Below, in pieces: positions 9,006 through 17,946 of a stretch of DNA of 64,000 bases. The number at the start of each line of letters is the position of its first letter. Positions within the stretch are counted from its first letter, which is position 1. The notes beneath the pieces are model-generated. The model had not been told where the DNA came from and did no database searches. It saw only the letters and a list, made by a program, of their open reading frames with translations. Source of the DNA: JBBRZM01 sp963813635 (GTDB taxonomy: Bacteria > Actinomycetota > Acidimicrobiia > IMCC26256 > JBBRZM01); contig CAWEZO010000002.1 of NCBI GenBank assembly GCA_963813635.1, positions 1-64,000 on the forward strand, in the 5' to 3' direction. The translations under genes and the position numbers were made by a program.

Positions 9006-9025
9006 CGTCGATCACGCGGGTCTAG
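9006..9025 (+). repeat. 20-bp direct repeat, copy 2 (orphan methyltransferase 3' end)
   Basis: An exact copy of 8083-8102, including the stop codon, but with no methyltransferase upstream. It lies 35 bp before the start of the VOC gene. Confidence 0.8.
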
Positions 9026-9059
9026 GCTGGGCCGCGGAAACACCGATCGAGGGGGCGAC

Positions 9060-9695
9060 ATGAGCGGATCGATCGAACCGTCCGGCTTCCACGAGGTGGG
9101 ATGGCGGGTCCTGGCGTACGCGATATGCACGCACTTCCGGACCGCATCGCTCGCCGAGGGGGCGGCGCTCGCGGAGGCGATCTCGGGGCTCGCCGGCACC
9201 GCGGGTAGGCAGCCGGACATCGATCTGCGGTCGACGGGCGTGACCGTCCGGCTCCAGCGGGACGAGTCCGGAGAGCTGACCGAGGCCGACCTCGCGCTCG
9301 CGGGTGCGATCTCGGGGGCGGCCCGCGACCTCGGCGCCTCCGTCGATCTGACGGGCCTGCAGACCTTCCAGATCGCGATCGACGCGCTCGTCATCCCCGA
9401 CGTGATGCCCTTCTGGGAGGCCGTCCTCGGGTACGCGCCCTTCGGCGATGCGCTGGTCGACCCCGACTTCGAGGGGCCGACCTTCTGGTTCCAGCAGATG
9501 GATGCTCCGCGCCCGCAGCGCAACCGGATCCACATCGACCTCTACCTCCCCGAGGACCAGGCGAAGGCCCGCATCGATGCGGCGGTCGCCGCGGGTGGCC
9601 GCATCGTCTACGACGTCCGTGCACCGTTATGGTGGACCCTGGCGGATCCGGAGGGGAACGAGGTGGACGTCGCTCCCTGGCCGGACATGGACTAG
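9060..9695 (+). CDS. Pterin dehydratase-like domain fused to VOC (glyoxalase-fold) domain
   Basis: A 211-residue two-domain protein. Residues about 5-95 resemble 4a-hydroxytetrahydrobiopterin dehydratase (WRVLAYAICTHFRTASLAEG, PDIDLRSTGVTVRL), but the family's His-His-Pro core reads RQPD, so dehydratase activity is unlikely. Residues about 105-211 are a VOC domain (QIAIDALVIPDVMPFWEAVL, RIHIDLYLPEDQ, LADPEGNEVDVAPW) with a possible metal site. Such fusions are common in actinobacteria; their substrate is unknown. ATG at 9060 has a GAGGGGG ribosome site. Confidence 0.78.
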   Translation: MSGSIEPSGFHEVGWRVLAYAICTHFRTASLAEGAALAEAISGLAGTAGRQPDIDLRSTGVTVRLQRDESGELTEADLALAGAISGAARDLGASVDLTGLQTFQIAIDALVIPDVMPFWEAVLGYAPFGDALVDPDFEGPTFWFQQMDAPRPQRNRIHIDLYLPEDQAKARIDAAVAAGGRIVYDVRAPLWWTLADPEGNEVDVAPWPDMD

Positions 9696-9704
9696 GGGAC
9701 GTCC

Positions 9705-11222
9705 TCAGTCGTAGTGGCGGACGCTCGACCAGATCTCCGGCCACGGCTGTTTTGGGTCGGAGGCGATCCAGATCGGCAGGCCCTGTTCATCGTTCGCGAC
9801 GTTCCACGGGTTGGTGATCGTGCCGGCGCGTCGCACGGTCCCGAACATCGACGCCAAGAACGCGCGGTCGTCGAAGCCGACCGCGACGACCGTGCGGGTC
9901 GAGGCCGGGGGCGATCCCCACCACCAGTACGTGTTGTGACCGCTGTACGCCCGCGGCAGCCCCACGCTCGGCCCGAACCGATCGATCGCTCCCGCCTCGC
10001 CGTAGTTCGCGGTGAGGATCGCCGCATCGGCTCGCTCGGCCTCGGGCAGCCCCCGCCAGACGCCGGCGACCTGCGACACCAGGTCGGGCCACCCGATCTG
10101 CTCGCCGAGCTCGGGGTTCAGACCTCCCCCGTTCGCGAGCGCGCTCTCGGGCAGCACCGGGACCGCCGCGGGGAGCAACAGCAGCGTCGTGAGGGCGAGC
10201 CCGATCACGGCGATCGCGCGAGCCGGTCCGGTCCGGTGCCGGGCGAACCAGCCTTCGAGGGGACGTCCGCCGGCACCCCACAGCGGCACGTACAGACCGG
10301 CGACGTAGTACTGCTTGTCGCCGGCGGTGATCGCGAGCACCACGGCGAGCACGACGTACGCGATCGCGATCGCACGGTACGTGCGAGCCTCGGGTTGCTT
10401 GAGCAGGCGGAAGAGCCCGGCCACCCAGACGGCCGCGGCGACCGGTCCCGTGATGAGGAACTGGTAGGGGATCCACGTGATCGTCGAACCGAGATCGTGG
10501 GAGCTGCTCCCCAGGCTCCGGAACAACGTTATCTGCGGCCAGCCGTGCTGCCACTGCCACCAGAGGTTCGGCGCCGAGAGGACGAGCGCCAGGAGCACGC
10601 CGCCCACGAACCACGGCGTCTCGAGGGACCGTCGCTGTGGGGTGACGAGGAGCCCGATGAGCAACCCGATCACGAGGAACCCGATCGACCACTTGTTCTC
10701 GAGCCCCACGCCGATCGTGAGCCCGATCGCGAGCCAGAGCCGCTCGTCCCCGGTCCGGAGGAGCCGGATCAGGAGGAAGCTGACGAGCGCCCACACCAGG
10801 AGGTCGGGCGTCGTCGTGCTCAGCAGGTGCCCGGCCAACAGCAGTCCCGGCGCGGCCGCCGCACAGAGGCTCGCGCCGAGCTGCCCGGTCCGGCCGGCCC
10901 CGAGCTCCCGGGCGGTGAGGCCGGCGAGGACGACCAGCGACCCGTAGATCAGCGCCGGGATCACGCGCAGCGCGACCAGCGAGTCAGGGGCGACGGCCTG
11001 CGAGAGCTTCGCGATCGCCGGCGTGAGCGGCGGCTGGTCGACGAACCCCCAGGCCATGTGCCTCGCGCACGCGAGGAAGTAGAGCTCGTCCCGGTGGTAC
11101 CCGTAGCGTCCGGCGGTCAGCAGCAGCACCGCCGTGCCGATCCCCGCGGCCACCAGGACGGGCCCAAGCGCGAAAGGCGCCAGGGTCGTGCGTCCTTCGC
11201 CGCGCGCCTCGCGCGTGATCAC
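9705..11222 (-). CDS. GT39-type membrane glycosyltransferase (ArnT/PMT-like)
   Basis: A 505-residue polytopic protein. The first loop has YGYHRDELYFLACARHMAWG, the Asp-Glu motif typical of dolichyl/undecaprenyl-phosphate mannosyl- and arabinosyltransferases, then FVDQPPLTPAIAKLSQ and about 11 hydrophobic segments. The C-terminal soluble domain (LTANYGEAGAIDRFGP, YSGHNTYWWWG) lies outside the membrane. It should transfer a sugar from a lipid carrier to an unknown acceptor on the outer face. Start is GTG at 11222. The VOC gene converges on it. Confidence 0.82.
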   Translation of the reverse strand: MITREARGEGRTTLAPFALGPVLVAAGIGTAVLLLTAGRYGYHRDELYFLACARHMAWGFVDQPPLTPAIAKLSQAVAPDSLVALRVIPALIYGSLVVLAGLTARELGAGRTGQLGASLCAAAAPGLLLAGHLLSTTTPDLLVWALVSFLLIRLLRTGDERLWLAIGLTIGVGLENKWSIGFLVIGLLIGLLVTPQRRSLETPWFVGGVLLALVLSAPNLWWQWQHGWPQITLFRSLGSSSHDLGSTITWIPYQFLITGPVAAAVWVAGLFRLLKQPEARTYRAIAIAYVVLAVVLAITAGDKQYYVAGLYVPLWGAGGRPLEGWFARHRTGPARAIAVIGLALTTLLLLPAAVPVLPESALANGGGLNPELGEQIGWPDLVSQVAGVWRGLPEAERADAAILTANYGEAGAIDRFGPSVGLPRAYSGHNTYWWWGSPPASTRTVVAVGFDDRAFLASMFGTVRRAGTITNPWNVANDEQGLPIWIASDPKQPWPEIWSSVRHYD

Positions 11223-11346
11223 CGCGAGGGACCCTCAGAGGACGGTGCGGTCACGGACCAAGCCTGCCACCGGACCGCGCATCGAGATAGGGACGCTCTC
11301 GAGGCTTCGCTCCTCATCGGCCTGCATCGCCGGTGAGGTCCTTCTC

Positions 11347-11919
11347 CTAGCCGACCCGATCGAGGAAGACCAGCGTGCGCTCCTTCAGCACGTCGGCCGC
11401 CTGGGCGTCGTAGTCGTCCAGACTCGGGTCGGCGAACAGGTGACCGGACCCCGGGTAGAGCAACAGTTCGCCGTCTTCGGCCTCCTCGACGAGCGCCTCG
11501 GCGGCGGGCCGATCCTCCTCCGCCCACGGGTCGGCATCCATCATGTGGATCTGCACGGGCACGCCCTGGGGCCACGGCCCGCCGAACTCGGATGTGGGCA
11601 AAGCCGCGGAATAGAGGAGCGCTCCTCGAGCACCTGGGCGCTGTTGCGCCAGCGACTGCGCGGGCATGACACCGAGGGAGAACCCCGAGTAGACGATGTC
11701 GGGCGGCAGATCCTCGGCGATCGCCGAACCGCGCCGGACGATCTCGTCGAAGCCGAGCTGTTGAGCGTAGGCAACACCCTCGTCGAGGTCCGTGAACGTC
11801 CGGCCGTCGTACAGATCCGGGGCATCGACCGTGTGGCCCGCCTCACGCAGCTCGTCCGCGAAGGCGAGGAAGCCAGTCGTCTGTCCCTGCGCATGATGGA
11901 ACAGGAGCATCGTCGTCAT
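11347..11919 (-). CDS. Dienelactone hydrolase family alpha/beta hydrolase
   Basis: A 190-residue compact alpha/beta hydrolase. It has LLFHHAQGQTTGFLAFADEL (oxyanion region), the nucleophile elbow VYSGFSLGVMPAQSL with Ser in G-F-S-L-G, an Asp in MMDADPWAEED and a His in YPGSGHLFADPSL. The family classically uses Cys and opens lactones; a Ser at this position is a known variant. The physiological substrate is unknown. ATG at 11919. It stands alone between the glycosyltransferase and the TMEM175-like gene. Confidence 0.82.
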   Translation of the reverse strand: MTTMLLFHHAQGQTTGFLAFADELREAGHTVDAPDLYDGRTFTDLDEGVAYAQQLGFDEIVRRGSAIAEDLPPDIVYSGFSLGVMPAQSLAQQRPGARGALLYSAALPTSEFGGPWPQGVPVQIHMMDADPWAEEDRPAAEALVEEAEDGELLLYPGSGHLFADPSLDDYDAQAADVLKERTLVFLDRVG

Positions 11920-12011
11920 GGCGGATACCTTAGCCAGTCGAGCAACCTGCCGGGGGTTACCGATCCGCGCGCTCGCCCGTGGACTAGGCTCGTTGCATCA
12001 AGCGCGATGAG

Positions 12012-12692
12012 GTGACCGGATCGGTAGCCGGCCGGCACGAGACGGCCCGCCTCGAGGCGTTCAGCGACGGGGTCTTCGCGATCGCGATCACGATCCTGGC
12101 CCTGGATCTGCGTGTTCCACAGGTCGCCCCGACATCCGGCAACCTCATCACCGGCATCCTGCAGCAGTGGCCGTCCTACTTCGCGTTCGTCCTCAGCTTC
12201 ACCACGATCTTGATCATGTGGATCAACCACCATGCCCGCTTGGCCCTCGTCGAACGGGTCGACGGCCTGCTCATGTTCAGCAACGGCTTCTTGCTGATGA
12301 CCGTCGTGGCGCTGTCGTACCCGACGGCGATCGTCGGCAAGTACCTGAACACCGATGCGGGCACTGCCGCGGTCGCGACGTACGGCCTGTTCGTGCTGGG
12401 CACCAGCGCCGCATGGAACATCTTCATGCTGGCGCTGCGGCCCGAGCGCGGGCTGCTGAAGCCCGGCGTGCCGCCCGGACTGATCACGTCGACACGTCGC
12501 CGCGTGGCGCTCGGCTTCGTGATCTACCTGGTGGCCACCGGCGTCGCGCTGAGGTACGCGTACCTCGGCCTCGGGATCATCACGGCGATGTGGGGGTTCT
12601 GGGCGGTCATCGCCTACCGGACGCTCAACCGTCGCGAGCGGTGGTCCGCCGAAGCGACGAGCGGAGGGGAAGACATCGAACCCGAAGGGTGA
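12012..12692 (+). CDS. TMEM175-like potassium channel family protein (DUF1211)
   Basis: A 226-residue membrane protein with the family signature RLEAFSDGVFAIAITILAL in helix 1, a lumen-side HHARLALVERVDGLLMFSN stretch and six predicted helices. Bacterial TMEM175 proteins are K+-selective channels in which the helix-1 FSDG residues line the pore. Start is GTG at 12012, directly divergent from the hydrolase. A second family member lies at 58455-59093. Confidence 0.85.
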   Translation: MTGSVAGRHETARLEAFSDGVFAIAITILALDLRVPQVAPTSGNLITGILQQWPSYFAFVLSFTTILIMWINHHARLALVERVDGLLMFSNGFLLMTVVALSYPTAIVGKYLNTDAGTAAVATYGLFVLGTSAAWNIFMLALRPERGLLKPGVPPGLITSTRRRVALGFVIYLVATGVALRYAYLGLGIITAMWGFWAVIAYRTLNRRERWSAEATSGGEDIEPEG

Positions 12693-12721
12693 CCCGGACG
12701 GGCGCGAACGTGATGGCCGAG

Positions 12722-12752
12722 GCGGAGACCTTCTCCTTGGGGTCGATGAACG
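12722..12752 (-). repeat. GcvT-like gene 3'-end fragment (scar 1)
   Basis: On the minus strand this encodes FIDPKEKVSA, matching PFIDPKKKVPA at the very end of the GcvT-like protein at 26034. About 27 of 31 bases agree by eye. It lies 15 bp before the NUDIX start and has no gene of its own. Confidence 0.6.
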
Positions 12753-12766
12753 CCATCATGCGTTGA

Positions 12767-13276
12767 GTGGCGCGCGCGCGGAAGCCGAAGCTCGACAAGT
12801 CCGACCGTACCAGCGCCGGCCTGCTCTTGTGGCGCAGGCGGAAGGGACGCCTGCAGGTGCTGTTGGGCCATCCGGGAAGTCCCTACTTCGCCGGGAAGGA
12901 CGCGGATCACTGGACGGTGCTCAAGGGCGAGGTCGAACCCACCGAGGACCTGATCTCGGTCGCGCGGCGTGAGTTCGCCGAGGAGACCGGACATCAGCCG
13001 CCGGTCGGCCCGCTGATCGAGCTGGGCGAGATCCGCCAGAAGTCCGGGAAGCTCGTTCGAGCCTGGGCTGTCGAGGGTGATCTCGACCCCGAGACCGCCG
13101 TGAGCAACTCCTTCGAGATGGAGTGGCCGCCCCGATCGGGGCGCGTTCGGGAGTTCCCGGAGATCGACCGGGTCGCATGGTTCGACCTGAGGGCCGCCCG
13201 CGTGAGGATCAAGGCAGCACAGGCCCCGTTCCTCGACCGTCTTGAGCGGATGGTGGGCGACGAACCGGTTCGGTGA
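12767..13276 (+). CDS. NUDIX hydrolase
   Basis: A 169-residue NUDIX protein. The Nudix box is GEVEPTEDLISVARREFAEE followed by TG, fitting GX5EX7REUXEEXGU. The N-terminus TSAGLLLWRRRKGRLQVLLGHPGSPYF is typical of proteins that hydrolyse nucleoside diphosphate derivatives and sometimes RNA caps. Start is GTG at 12767. It converges on kup. Confidence 0.88.
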   Translation: MARARKPKLDKSDRTSAGLLLWRRRKGRLQVLLGHPGSPYFAGKDADHWTVLKGEVEPTEDLISVARREFAEETGHQPPVGPLIELGEIRQKSGKLVRAWAVEGDLDPETAVSNSFEMEWPPRSGRVREFPEIDRVAWFDLRAARVRIKAAQAPFLDRLERMVGDEPVR

Positions 13277-13365
13277 ACCCCGGCGTTCCACGATCTCCGT
13301 GCTGATGACTCCAACGACACCTCGCCAACGACCACGGCGTGGACCGGGCGGGATCCCGGGGGGTT

Positions 13366-15231
13366 TCAGAGCTCGACGGCCACGGCGAGCTCGATCGTCT
13401 GATCCAATGGGAGACGGAAGTAGTTCGCTGCGCTCGTCGCGTTCCTGGACATGAGCGCGAACAGGTGCTCGCGCCACCGGGCCATGCCCGGTTTCTTCGT
13501 GACCCGCAGCGACTCTCGGCTCACGAAGTAGCTGATGGTCTCCAGGTCGATGGCGACCTTCATCTGGACCCGGTCGGCCAGCGCGTGCGGCACATCGGGG
13601 ATCTCCATGAACCCGTAGTGCAGGACGATCTCGAAGAAACCGAGTCCCAGGTCGATGACCTCGGCGCGCCTGACGGCCTGCACGCGCGGGCGTTTCTCCG
13701 TGAGCACGGAGATCACCAGGACCTGCTCGTGCAGGGCATCGGTATGACGGAGGCTGGCGAGCAGGGCGGGCGGCGTCATCCCCGGTGTGGCGAAGAGGTA
13801 GGCGCCGGTTCCCCGGGTCCGAACGGGCGGCTCCTTGGACAGGCTCTCGAGGAACGACGTGAGGGGCAGCCCACCGTGGAGCAGCCGCTCGTGCACGAGG
13901 TGTCGACCCGAGCGCCAGGTCGTGAGGATCGTGAACACGATGGCGCCGACCAAGAGCGGGAACCATCCTCCGTCCGGGATCTTGAACAGCGTCGCGCTGA
14001 AGAACGCGAAGTCGACGAGGAAGAACGAGACGCACAGCGGAACGACGAGCACCGGGTTCCAGGCGAAGCGCTCTCGGGCCACCACGTAGAAGAGAACGGT
14101 CGTCATCAACATCGTCGTGGTCACCGCGACGCCGTACGCGGCCGCGAGGTTCGCCGAGTGTCGGAACCCCAGCACGAGCCCGATGCATGCCAGCATGAGC
14201 ACCCAGTTGACCGACGAGATGTAGATCTGGCCGAACTGGGTCGCAGAGGTGTGACGGATCTGGACCCGCGGCGAGTAGCCGAGCTGAACGGCCTGATGGG
14301 TGAGCGAGAAGGCACCCGAGATCAGCGCCTGGGACGCGATCACCGTGGCGCTCGTGGCGAGGATCACGAGCGGAACGAGCGCCCACTGAGGGGCCAGCCG
14401 GTAGAACAGGTTGTGGACGGCCGTGGGTTCGCGGAGCAGCAGTGCCCCCTGGCCGAAGTACACGAGCAGCAAGCTCGGCAGGACCGCCGCGTACCACCCC
14501 ACGAGGATCGGCTTGCGGCCGAAGTGGCCGAGATCGGCGTACAGCGCCTCGCCGCCGACGACGACCAGGACCACGGCTCCGAGCACCAAGAACCCGGTGA
14601 AGCCGTTCCGCACGAAGAACGAGATCGCGTAGCCGGGGAAGACAGCGCGCAGCACGGTCGGTTGCCTGACGATCTGGGCGGCGCCGAGGACGCCGATCGT
14701 GATGAACCACACGATCATGACCGGACCGAAGACCCGTCCGATGCGCCCGGTGCCGGACGACTGCACCGAGAACAGGCCGATCAGGACGAGCACGGCGGCG
14801 GGCACGACGAAGCGGTGGAGGCTCGGGGCCGCGACGGAGGTTCCCTCGACGGCCGCCAGGACGGAGATGGCCGGCGTGATCATGCCGTCCCCGTAGAGCA
14901 ACGCAGCTCCGAACAGACCGATCAACAGGAGCAGCCATCGGCGACCCCGCACGACGGGGTCCTTGCCGATCGCGAGCGCCGACAGCGCGAGGATGCCCCC
15001 CTCGCCATCGTTGTCCGCGCGCGTGACGAACGTTAGGTACTTGATGGTGATCACGACGATGAGCGACCAGAACACCAACGAGAGCAGACCCAGGACGTTC
15101 GCCTCGCTGATCCCGACGTGGTGAGGTCCCTCGAACGCATCACGGAGCGCGAAGAGGGGATTCGTCCCGATATCGCCGTACACCACGCCGAGCGCCCCGA
15201 CGGCAAGCGCAGTCGTCCGGAGATCCCTCAC
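13366..15231 (-). CDS. kup: Kup-type potassium uptake protein
   Basis: A 621-residue transporter of the KUP/HAK/KT family. The N-terminus LAVGALGVVYGDIGTNPLFALR and GLLYGDGMITPAISVL-like ALLYGDGMITPAISVLAAVE are signature segments. About 12 membrane helices are followed by a soluble C-terminal domain (TPPALLASLRHTDALHEQVL). It should import K+ with H+. Start is GTG at 15231. It is divergent from the ABC exporter at 15378, and a long inverted repeat lies in the gap. Confidence 0.93.
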   Translation of the reverse strand: MRDLRTTALAVGALGVVYGDIGTNPLFALRDAFEGPHHVGISEANVLGLLSLVFWSLIVVITIKYLTFVTRADNDGEGGILALSALAIGKDPVVRGRRWLLLLIGLFGAALLYGDGMITPAISVLAAVEGTSVAAPSLHRFVVPAAVLVLIGLFSVQSSGTGRIGRVFGPVMIVWFITIGVLGAAQIVRQPTVLRAVFPGYAISFFVRNGFTGFLVLGAVVLVVVGGEALYADLGHFGRKPILVGWYAAVLPSLLLVYFGQGALLLREPTAVHNLFYRLAPQWALVPLVILATSATVIASQALISGAFSLTHQAVQLGYSPRVQIRHTSATQFGQIYISSVNWVLMLACIGLVLGFRHSANLAAAYGVAVTTTMLMTTVLFYVVARERFAWNPVLVVPLCVSFFLVDFAFFSATLFKIPDGGWFPLLVGAIVFTILTTWRSGRHLVHERLLHGGLPLTSFLESLSKEPPVRTRGTGAYLFATPGMTPPALLASLRHTDALHEQVLVISVLTEKRPRVQAVRRAEVIDLGLGFFEIVLHYGFMEIPDVPHALADRVQMKVAIDLETISYFVSRESLRVTKKPGMARWREHLFALMSRNATSAANYFRLPLDQTIELAVAVEL

Positions 15232-15255
15232 CGGGGACTGCTCATCCTTGGGGTC

Positions 15256-15309
15256 GTTCCTGCCGGTCGTGGGGCGAGTGTAGATGGGGGCCGGGCGACC
15301 GGCAGGAAC
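15256..15309. promoter_or_regulatory. Long inverted repeat between kup and the ABC operon
   Basis: GTTCCTGCCGGTCG (15256-15269) and CGACCGGCAGGAAC (15296-15309) are perfectly complementary 14-base arms separated by 26 bases. The dyad lies centrally in the 146-bp gap between two divergent genes. It could be a two-site operator or an RNA hairpin in either leader. I do not recognise a known riboswitch. Confidence 0.6.
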
Positions 15310-15377
15310 AGGGTCGTTCGGCCGCTCCGACGCCGCCGGCCTCGTGCCAGCCTTCCGATGTCGGTGGGAGGCGACGC

Positions 15378-16332
15378 ATGGATCCGAACGGCGATGGGAG
15401 TTTCCGGGCCGAGGGCGTCACGAAGGTGTTCAACGGCTCCCTCCGGGCCAACGACGCGATCACGCTTCACGTCGAGCCGGGCGAGGTCTACGGGTTGCTC
15501 GGCCCGAACGGCGCCGGCAAGTCCACCCTGGTGAAGCAGGTGATCGGCCTGCTCAAGCCGACCGAGGGACGGATCACGCTGGGCCCCTTCGACCTGGTCG
15601 AGGATCCGGCGGTCGCGCGCCAGCTGTGTTCGTACCTCCCCCAGGCACAGATGCCGATCGAGTCGTTCAAGACGCGCGAGGCGATCCGGCTGACCGGCCG
15701 GATCCGGGGAGGGGACGGCGCCACCGTCGATCGTCGGACCGACGAGCTGATCGAGGCGCTCGACCTCGGCGAGTGGCGCGACGTGGTCGGCGCGAAGCTC
15801 TCGGGCGGGGTCAAGCGGCTGGTCGGGTTCGCGATGGTGTCGGTGTGGCCGGGCCGGGTCGTGATCCTGGACGAGCCCACGAACGACGTCGACCCGCTAC
15901 GGCGGCGTATTGCTGTGGGACCAGGTCCGCCGGCTCGGCGAGTGGGGGAGCGCGGTCTTCCTGGTGACCCACAACGTGATGGAGGCCGAGAAGTCCGTCG
16001 ACCGCCTGGCGATCATCGCGGAGGGACGGCTGATCGCCGAAGGGACCCCGTCGTCGCTGAAGGCACAGGACCGAAGCTTCCTCCGGCTCCAGCTGATGCT
16101 GGTGCCGGGCGCGGAGACGCCGGCCATGCCGCCGTTCGTCAGCAGCCACACGAGGGTCGGGCACAACCTGGTCACCACGATCGGCCAGGAAGACGCGTCG
16201 CACGCGATCGGGTGGGCGCAGGAGCAGATCGGGATCGGGGTCGCGGAGGAGTACGCGCTGGGGGCCACCACGCTCGAGGACGTCTACATCCGCCTGACCG
16301 GCCACGTCTCGAGCGACGACGGGGAGGGGTGA
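15378..16332 (+). pseudogene. ABC exporter ATP-binding protein, frameshifted
   Basis: Walker A is GLLGPNGAGKSTLVKQVIGL, the signature is LSGGVKRLVGFAM and Walker B is VVILDEPTNDVDP. Immediately after it the frame breaks near 15908; removal of one base resumes RRLGEWGSAVFLVTHNVMEA with the switch His, and a C-terminal regulatory extension ends at 16332. The fused product would be about 317 residues, normal for an ABC-2 type ATPase. Start is ATG at 15378 with gggaggcg upstream. It precedes two permease genes in one operon. The indel may be a sequencing artefact, since both permeases are intact. Confidence 0.82.
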
Positions 16333-16339
16333 CCCGGGG

Positions 16340-17119
16340 GTGGCGGTGACCGCCGAGCTCGCCGAGCGGACGCTGCGGAGGCCCTCGTGGGTCCACGCGT
16401 ACTCGACGATGACGCGGTGGGATCTGGCCGCGCTCCGCCTCCAGCTGCCGCTGATCGTCGTCGTGCAGATCCTCGCGGGCGTCGGGTTCGTCCTGGGGAT
16501 CGGGCTGTTCTTCGAACACATCCCCGCGCCGGTCGCCCTGTACGTCTCCACCGGGGTCGTCGTGCTGAACCTGACGCTCGTCGGGTTGATCGTCGGTCCG
16601 CAGATGACGGCCGACGAGAAGCTCGCGGGGACGTACGAGTACCTCCGCGCGCTCCCGGTCCCGGCCACGGCGGCCGCGATGGCCTGGTTCTCGGTCTCGC
16701 TGATCGCCAGCCTCCCGGCGGCGGTCGTGTCCCTGGTGGTCGCCGAGCTCCGGTACGGGATCTCGTTCACGATCACGCCGTCGATCGTGCCGGCCGTGCT
16801 CCTGACCGCGTTCACGGGGACGATGCTCGGCTACGCGCTGTCGCACGCGATCGACGACCCGATGCGGACGCGGTTGATCGCCCAGATGCTCGTGTTCTTC
16901 GTCTTCGGGTTCTCGCCGATCCTCTACCCCGCCTCGCAGCAACCACCCTGGATGGCGACGATCAGCTGGTGGCTCCCCTTCGAGCACATGGCCACGATCG
17001 TGCGGGCCGGGCTCACGACCGGGATCGTGTCGGGCATCGGTCGCTCGTACCTGATCGTCGCGATGTGGGGGATCGTCGGGACGGCCCTGTCGGCCCGGGC
17101 GTTGGGGAGGCGGGCATGA
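16340..17119 (+). CDS. ABC-2 type transporter permease, first of a paralogous pair
   Basis: A 259-residue protein with six membrane helices of the ABC-2 family (LQLPLIVVVQILAGVGFVLG, NLTLVGLIVGPQMTADEKLAGTYEYLRALPVP, GFSPILYPASQQPPWM, IVRAGLTTGIVSG). It lies 7 bp after the ATPase and overlaps the next permease by 4 bp, so the three genes form an exporter. The substrate is unknown. Start is GTG at 16340. Confidence 0.85.
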   Translation: MAVTAELAERTLRRPSWVHAYSTMTRWDLAALRLQLPLIVVVQILAGVGFVLGIGLFFEHIPAPVALYVSTGVVVLNLTLVGLIVGPQMTADEKLAGTYEYLRALPVPATAAAMAWFSVSLIASLPAAVVSLVVAELRYGISFTITPSIVPAVLLTAFTGTMLGYALSHAIDDPMRTRLIAQMLVFFVFGFSPILYPASQQPPWMATISWWLPFEHMATIVRAGLTTGIVSGIGRSYLIVAMWGIVGTALSARALGRRA

Positions 17120-17922
17120 GCGCGGCCAGGGTCACCGGCGTCCCCGGTGGGCTCGCAACCGCCGGCGCACTGCGCTCGGGCCCGATGCAGTGGTTCCGGA
17201 GCGTCGGGCTGATGCTCCGGTTCGACGCGGGTCGCGCGCGCGAATGGGCGGGGATGATGGCGATCGTCCAGGTGATGATGGGCGCGGGGATGGCGATCAC
17301 CTACGGCTTCTTCTACCCGGTGATCACGCCCCTCGTTGCGCTCTACATCGTGACGGGGACGCCGACGTTGGCGCTGATCCCGCTCGGGCTCGTGATGGTG
17401 CCGATCGGCGTGAGCCAGCAGAAGGTGGAGGGGACGTTCGACTTCATCTGGTCACTGCCGGCGCCCAGGACCGCGCAGGCCGCGTCGACGTTCCTGCTGT
17501 GGACCGCGCTGTCGATCCCCGGCATGGTCGTGGCGGTCGCGATCTCCTCGTGGCGCTACGGCGTGACCCTCACGGTGACGCCGGCGATCGTGCCGGCCGT
17601 GCTCCTGTCCGCGCTGATGGCCATCTCGGTCGGGTTCGGGATGGCGCTCGCGATCCAGAACCCGATCATCGTGAACCTGATCACCAACATGCTCGTGTTC
17701 GTGGTCCTGTTGTTCTCGCCGATCGTCTACCCGGTGAGCCACCTCCCGACCTGGCTGGCGGACGTGGCCCAGGTCCTGCCGTTCTACGCGATGGCGCAGG
17801 TCGTGCGGGCAGCGCTCACGACCGGGATCGTGACCGACCTGGCGCACTGGTACGGCGTGGTGATCGCGTGGACCGCGATCGGGTGGGGCATGACGGCCTG
17901 GGTGGTCGGCCGACGCCGCTGA
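17116..17922 (+). CDS. ABC-2 type transporter permease, second of a paralogous pair
   Basis: A 268-residue paralogue of the upstream permease. Shared motifs are MVPIGVSQQKVEGTFDFIWS, TPAIVPAVLLSALMAISVG, LFSPIVYPVSHLPTWL and VVRAALTTGIVTDLAHW. Its ATG sits in the ATGA overlap with the preceding stop. The pair probably forms a heterodimeric membrane channel, unlike exporters with a single permease. The cyclase gene converges on it 24 bp downstream. Confidence 0.85.
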   Translation: MSAARVTGVPGGLATAGALRSGPMQWFRSVGLMLRFDAGRAREWAGMMAIVQVMMGAGMAITYGFFYPVITPLVALYIVTGTPTLALIPLGLVMVPIGVSQQKVEGTFDFIWSLPAPRTAQAASTFLLWTALSIPGMVVAVAISSWRYGVTLTVTPAIVPAVLLSALMAISVGFGMALAIQNPIIVNLITNMLVFVVLLFSPIVYPVSHLPTWLADVAQVLPFYAMAQVVRAALTTGIVTDLAHWYGVVIAWTAIGWGMTAWVVGRRR

Positions 17923-17946
17923 CGTGGAACGGTTCGTCCTGCATCC

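Noticed and set aside
9714..11336. A 540-codon frame opposite the GT39-type glycosyltransferase
   Set aside because: Shadow of a clear membrane glycosyltransferase; no motifs of its own.
13339..15036. Long open frame (565 codons) on the plus strand opposite kup
   Set aside because: It is the antisense shadow of a well conserved K+ transporter in GC-rich DNA; its composition (Arg, Asp, His, Glu rich) is not that of a real protein.
15232..15377. c-di-AMP riboswitch upstream of kup
   Set aside because: Some kup genes have one, but the gap is only 146 bp and I cannot match the conserved core; I report only the inverted repeat.
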